Positions 60,740-64,000 of a stretch of 64,000 nucleotides of DNA are shown here, piece after piece. Positions within the stretch are counted from its first letter, which is position 1. Each line of letters begins with the position of its first letter. Made by a program: the position numbers and the translations under genes. The notes under the pieces are model-generated. The model did no database searches. It was not told where the DNA came from and saw only the letters and a program-made list of their open reading frames with translations. The DNA lies in assembly GCA_026418015.1 (NCBI GenBank), contig JAOACE010000008.1:310001-374000 (forward strand), in the 5' to 3' direction. The stretch is from Leptospiraceae bacterium (GTDB taxonomy: Bacteria > Spirochaetota > Leptospiria > Leptospirales > Leptonemataceae).

Positions 60740-61456
60740 ATGAAAGAAAACGAAATTTACGAAGACGAAATTGACTTATTCGATTTGCTCGATAAACTTA
60801 ATAAACAAAAAAAGCTTATTATTGGAATAACAGCAATTTCCACAATATTAGCAATCATCACATCTTTAATGATTCCCAAAGTATATAAAGCAGAAGTATT
60901 CTTCGAAGTTCCAATTATCAATATAAATAATATAAATAATATAAATAATGTTATTAATATTTCTGAGATTCAAGAAGTCATTAAATCTTACCCAGAATTG
61001 AAAAACATTAAAATTTTACCTATTAAGAATTCTCCTGTTATGGGAAAAATAGAAATTGAATCTAAATCTCCCGAAAACGCAAAAAAAGAGTTAGAAACTG
61101 CAATAAATATAATTAACAACGATATATTATCCAAAAAACGCGAAGAAGTATCACAAAAATTAAACCTTAGACAAAATTTGATTAACAAAGCAATTTTAGA
61201 GATAAATTCAAAAAATCAGATTATTTATGATCCAACAAAAGTCGTCGATTTATTAACCGAAAAAGAACAAATCGAAAAATGGTTAAAAAACCCAAATTGG
61301 ATCCTTCCTACAAGCGAAATTCAATTACTACCAGATCCCAGAAGACCAAAACCATTAATTTATACTGCTATCGGTTTTATTGGTGGTTTATTTTTAGGGA
61401 TTTTTATCGCACTGCTCAAAGATGCAATACAAAATAGAAAAAGAGAAAATGTATGA
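60740..61456 (+). CDS. wzz: Wzz-type polysaccharide chain-length determinant
   Basis: A 238-residue protein with the Wzz topology: an N-terminal helix (KLIIGITAISTILAIITSLMIP) after a charged start, an extracytoplasmic coiled-coil region, and a C-terminal helix (PLIYTAIGFIGGLFLGIFIALL) preceded by the Pro-rich LLPDPRRPKP. Wzz sets the chain length of O-antigen. It is short of the usual 300-350 residues. A three-copy 9-bp repeat (residues NIN) lies within the periplasmic part. It overlaps wbpA by four bases. Confidence 0.85.
   Translation: MKENEIYEDEIDLFDLLDKLNKQKKLIIGITAISTILAIITSLMIPKVYKAEVFFEVPIININNINNINNVINISEIQEVIKSYPELKNIKILPIKNSPVMGKIEIESKSPENAKKELETAINIINNDILSKKREEVSQKLNLRQNLINKAILEINSKNQIIYDPTKVVDLLTEKEQIEKWLKNPNWILPTSEIQLLPDPRRPKPLIYTAIGFIGGLFLGIFIALLKDAIQNRKRENV
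60920..60946 (+). repeat. Three-copy 9-bp microsatellite in wzz
   Basis: AATATAAAT repeated three times in frame, encoding N-I-N repeats. The units are multiples of three, so slippage would change length without breaking the frame. Confidence 0.8.
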
Positions 61457-62757
61457 ATCATCACATTTTAAAACAAAAGTTTCTTGAAAAAACCGCGAAA
61501 ATTGGCATTATTGGAATGGGATATGTAGGTCTTCCCTTAGTAATACGATTTTGCGAAGTTGACTTTAAAGTTTATGGGTTTGATATAGACGAAAATAAAA
61601 TTGAAAAGCTCAAAGCTGGAGAAAGTTATATAAAACACATAGACAGTTCAAATATAAGAAGAATTTCTCAAAATTTTTATCCGACATCTGATTTCTCAAA
61701 ACTATCAGAAGTTGATGCGATAATCATCTGCGTTCCAACACCGTTAAACAAATACCACGAGCCAGATATGACCTATGTGTTCAATACAGGAGAAACAATA
61801 GCAAAATATTTAAGAAAAGGACAACTTGTTGTCCTTGAATCAACTACATACCCAGGTACTACTGATGAAGATTTGAAAGCTATCTTAGAAAAATCTGGTC
61901 TTAAAGCTGGAGAAGATTTTTACCTTGCTTTTTCTCCAGAGAGATAAGATCCTGGTAATCAAGATTTTAACATCTCTATTATACCTAAAATCGTTGGTGG
62001 TTTTACCAAAAATTGCTTAGATTTAACTTCTTCTCTTTATAGCAATATTACAAAAAGAGTAGTTCCAGTTTCTTCTACAAAAGTTGCCGAGGCTGCAAAA
62101 TTATTAGAAAATATCTATCGCGCAGTAAACATTGCCTTAGTGAATGAACTAAAACTTCTTTTTGATAGAATGGGTATTGATATATGGGAAGTTATAGAAG
62201 CTGCAAAGACAAAACCATTTGGATTTCAAGCATTTTATCCAGGACCAGGTTTAGGGGGTCATTGTATTCCAGTAGACCCGTTCTATTTAACATGGAAAGC
62301 CAAAGAATACGAATTCCATACGAGATTTATAGAATTAGCGGGAGAAATAAACGATAACATGCCCTATTATGTTTATTTAAGAACTATGGAAGCACTTAAC
62401 TCTGTTGGTAAGTCCTTTAAAAACGCGAAAATTTTAATCTTAGGAGTAGCTTATAAAAAAGATGTTGATGATATGAGAGAATCACCTGCATTAAAAATCA
62501 TTACAATTTTTCAAGACAAAGGGGCTATTGTAGATTACAACGATCCTTATATACCAGAAATACCTCCACTAAGAAAATATCATCTTAAAATGCATTCGAC
62601 AGATTTAACAAGGGAAAATATTTCTTCTTACGATGTAGTTGTAATTGCTACAGATCATTCAGTATATGACCCGAATTTTATTCTAGAAAACGCACAGCTT
62701 ATTATTGATACCAGAAATTTAATAAAAATAAAACATCCAAAAGTAATTAAAGCTTAA
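61453..62757 (+). pseudogene. wbpA: UDP-N-acetylglucosamine 6-dehydrogenase with in-frame stop
   Basis: The enzyme would oxidise UDP-GlcNAc to the uronic acid. The first part has IGIIGMGYVGLPLVIRF, IICVPTPLN and LAFSPER. At codon 165 (61945-61947) a TAA stands where homologues have Glu in S-P-E-R-E-D-P-G-N. The frame then continues as DPGNQDF, PKIVGGFTK, GPGLGGHCIPVDPFY, with the catalytic Cys, and ILGVAYKKDVDDMRESPA, to 62757. One change (GAA to TAA) explains the break, and total length (434 codons) is normal. It may be a real nonsense mutation, a sequence error, or readthrough. The downstream half could still be made from ATG 62140, but lacks the nucleotide-binding domain. Confidence 0.9.
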
Positions 62758-62785
62758 ACCAAGTTTGCTGTTTCGGAGGTAAAAG

Positions 62786-63748
62786 TTGACCAAAAAAAAT
62801 TTTGCTTTAATGGGAGCAAGTGGTTATATTGCTCCTAGACATATGAAAGCCATTAAAGAAACCAATAATGAATTAGTAGCCGCATACGATCCTTATGATG
62901 GTATTGGAATAATAGATAGCTATTTTCCAAATGCATATTTTTTTACAGAGTTTGAATTATTTTATAATTTTATAAATGAATTTAATAAAAATAATACAAA
63001 GATTGATTATATTAGCATTGCAACACCAAACTATCTTCACGAACCACATATAAAGTTTGCATTATTAAATGGAGCTGACGCGATTTGCGAAAAACCATTA
63101 GTTCTAAATCCAGAAGAAATAGAGCATCTTAAAAAAGTAGAACAAGAAACCGGCAAAAAAGTTTATACAATTTTGCAATTAAGACTTCATGAATCAATTT
63201 TAGCTCTGAAGTACAAAATAGAAAAAGAAATACAACAAAACCCAAAGAAAATTTACGATATTGATTTAGTATATCTAACAAGTAGAGGAAAATGGTATTT
63301 TGTATCATGGAAAGGAAATGAGAAAAAAAGTGGTGGGTTAGCTACGAATATTGGAATACATTTCTTTGATATGTTATCTTGGATATTTGGTCCAGTTGAA
63401 GAAAGTATAGTTCACATTAAACAGCCAGATGTTAATGCAGGATATTTAAAATTAAAAAATGCAAGGGTAAGATGGTTTTTGTCTGTAAATTACGATTATA
63501 TTCCAGACGATGTTAAAGCACTTGGGAAAAGAACGTTTAGAAGCATAACTGTAAATGGTGAAGAGTTTGAGTTTAGCGAAGGTTTTACTGAATTACATAC
63601 TAAATCGTACGAAGATATCTTAAATGATGGTGGTTTTGGACTTGATGATGCTAAAAATTCAATAGTGATTGTTTCCGACATTAGAAATGCAACACCCATA
63701 GGCTTAAAAGGTGATTACCATCCATTTTGCAAAAAAGTTAGGAGTTAA
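62786..63748 (+). CDS. wbpB: Gfo/Idh/MocA oxidoreductase, WbpB-like
   Basis: A 320-residue NAD-dependent oxidoreductase. NFALMGASGYIAPRHMKAI gives the Rossmann binding site. ISIATPNYLHEPHIKFALLNGADAICEKPLVLNPEE gives the E-K-P motif. GGLATNIGIHFFDMLSWIFG supplies the catalytic His. WbpB/WlbA-type enzymes oxidise C3 of UDP-GlcNAcA to prepare for amination. The start is TTG 62786, supported by CGGAGGT six bases upstream. It follows wbpA and precedes wbpD, the usual order in such clusters. Confidence 0.9.
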   Translation: MTKKNFALMGASGYIAPRHMKAIKETNNELVAAYDPYDGIGIIDSYFPNAYFFTEFELFYNFINEFNKNNTKIDYISIATPNYLHEPHIKFALLNGADAICEKPLVLNPEEIEHLKKVEQETGKKVYTILQLRLHESILALKYKIEKEIQQNPKKIYDIDLVYLTSRGKWYFVSWKGNEKKSGGLATNIGIHFFDMLSWIFGPVEESIVHIKQPDVNAGYLKLKNARVRWFLSVNYDYIPDDVKALGKRTFRSITVNGEEFEFSEGFTELHTKSYEDILNDGGFGLDDAKNSIVIVSDIRNATPIGLKGDYHPFCKKVRS

Positions 63749-63751
63749 CTG

Positions 63752-64000
63752 ATGGAAGTATTTATCCACCCATCTTCTTATGTTGATGAAGGTGTAGAAA
63801 TAGGTAGTGGAACAAAGATATGGCATTTTTCACATATACTAAAAGGGAGTAAAATCGGCGAAAATTGCATAATAGGTCAAAATGTTATGATAGGTCCGGA
63901 TGTTTCTATTGGGAATAGATGTAAAGTCCAAAATAATGTTTCTATCTATAAAGGCGTTGAGCTGGAAGATGATGTGTTTTGTGGACCATCCTGTGTTTTT
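63752..64000 (+). CDS. wbpD: WbpD-like N-acetyltransferase, 3' end missing
   Basis: Eighty-three codons to the window end. The left-handed beta-helix begins [20 protein letters not shown], then [20 protein letters not shown] and [23 protein letters not shown]. This is the WbpD/WlbB signature, which acetylates the 3-amino group to give UDP-GlcNAc(3NAc)A. The Shine-Dalgarno AGGAG is seven bases before the ATG, which is three bases after wbpB. The rest of the gene lies outside. Confidence 0.92.
   Translation, partial: MEVFIHPSSYVDEGVEIGSGTKIWHFSHILKGSKIGENCIIGQNVMIGPDVSIGNRCKVQNNVSIYKGVELEDDVFCGPSCVF

Overview
The window is strongly AT-rich, very densely coded chromosomal DNA, with no non-coding gap above about 260 bases. 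It most likely comes from a spirochaete of the Leptospira lineage. The best evidence is a citramalate synthase that I recognise as the Leptospira type, three paralogues resembling the Leptospira-specific DUF1564 family, a FecR-domain secreted protein, lipoproteins and hypothetical genes of leptospiral style, and an XPB-type helicase. This assignment is from recalled family resemblance, not from a search. I see no tRNA, rRNA, CRISPR array, transposase or prophage gene.

Layout. At 1-5 kb there is a partial GHKL-type ATPase, a doxX-marR pair under a very large palindrome, citramalate synthase (cimA), a DUF1015 protein and a VOC protein. At 5-11 kb lie speE and the overlapping operon ribBA-guaA-SAM hydrolase-prmC. 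At 11-17 kb there is a terC gene with a one-base frameshift, the first DUF1564-like gene, and a four-gene GldA/GldF/GldG/DUF4340-type ABC system. At 17-24 kb are a FecR protein, proA (start codon inside a perfect hairpin), nadD, a lipoprotein, an APC permease, a macrodomain protein and the second DUF1564-like gene. At 24-33 kb are an M14-type amidase with dapD and a sodium:solute symporter, a NUDIX hydrolase, a histidine kinase paired with a response regulator that carries its own ATPase domain, and a sigma-70 factor behind a Fur/PerR-like box. At 33-40 kb are ttcA, a tandem CBM48-like protein, a 1069-residue membrane TPR protein with fourteen 39-bp repeats, a WecG/TagA glycosyltransferase, thiE, thiS and a class I amidotransferase. 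At 40-50 kb are an SbtA/SbtB-type bicarbonate transporter and PII-like pair, cinA, a CPBP protease, a MEMO/AMMECR1 pair, an MFS transporter and a chemotaxis receptor. At 50-60 kb are a HIT protein, a thioredoxin-like protein, a large FAD/Fe-S oxidoreductase, two SDRs, an XPB helicase, a YaaR protein, a HEPN/MNT pair and an MBL-fold hydrolase. From 60.7 kb to the end is a surface-polysaccharide cluster (wzz, wbpA, wbpB, wbpD).

Genes that work together: wzz-wbpA-wbpB-wbpD belong to synthesis and chain-length control of a polymer containing a diacetamido-uronic acid, although wbpA has an in-frame stop. SbtA and SbtB should form a nucleotide-regulated bicarbonate importer. The ABC operon should form one membrane complex. 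The kinase and response regulator form one signalling pair. Two otherwise intact genes (terC and wbpA) are each broken by a single-base event, which is either real decay or sequence error.

Several regulatory structures stand out: a 38-bp dyad before doxX, a 30-bp dyad before marR, a 15-bp hairpin enclosing the proA start codon, a 17-bp Fur/PerR-like palindrome before the sigma factor, and a consensus promoter before the MEMO gene that implies a leaderless transcript.
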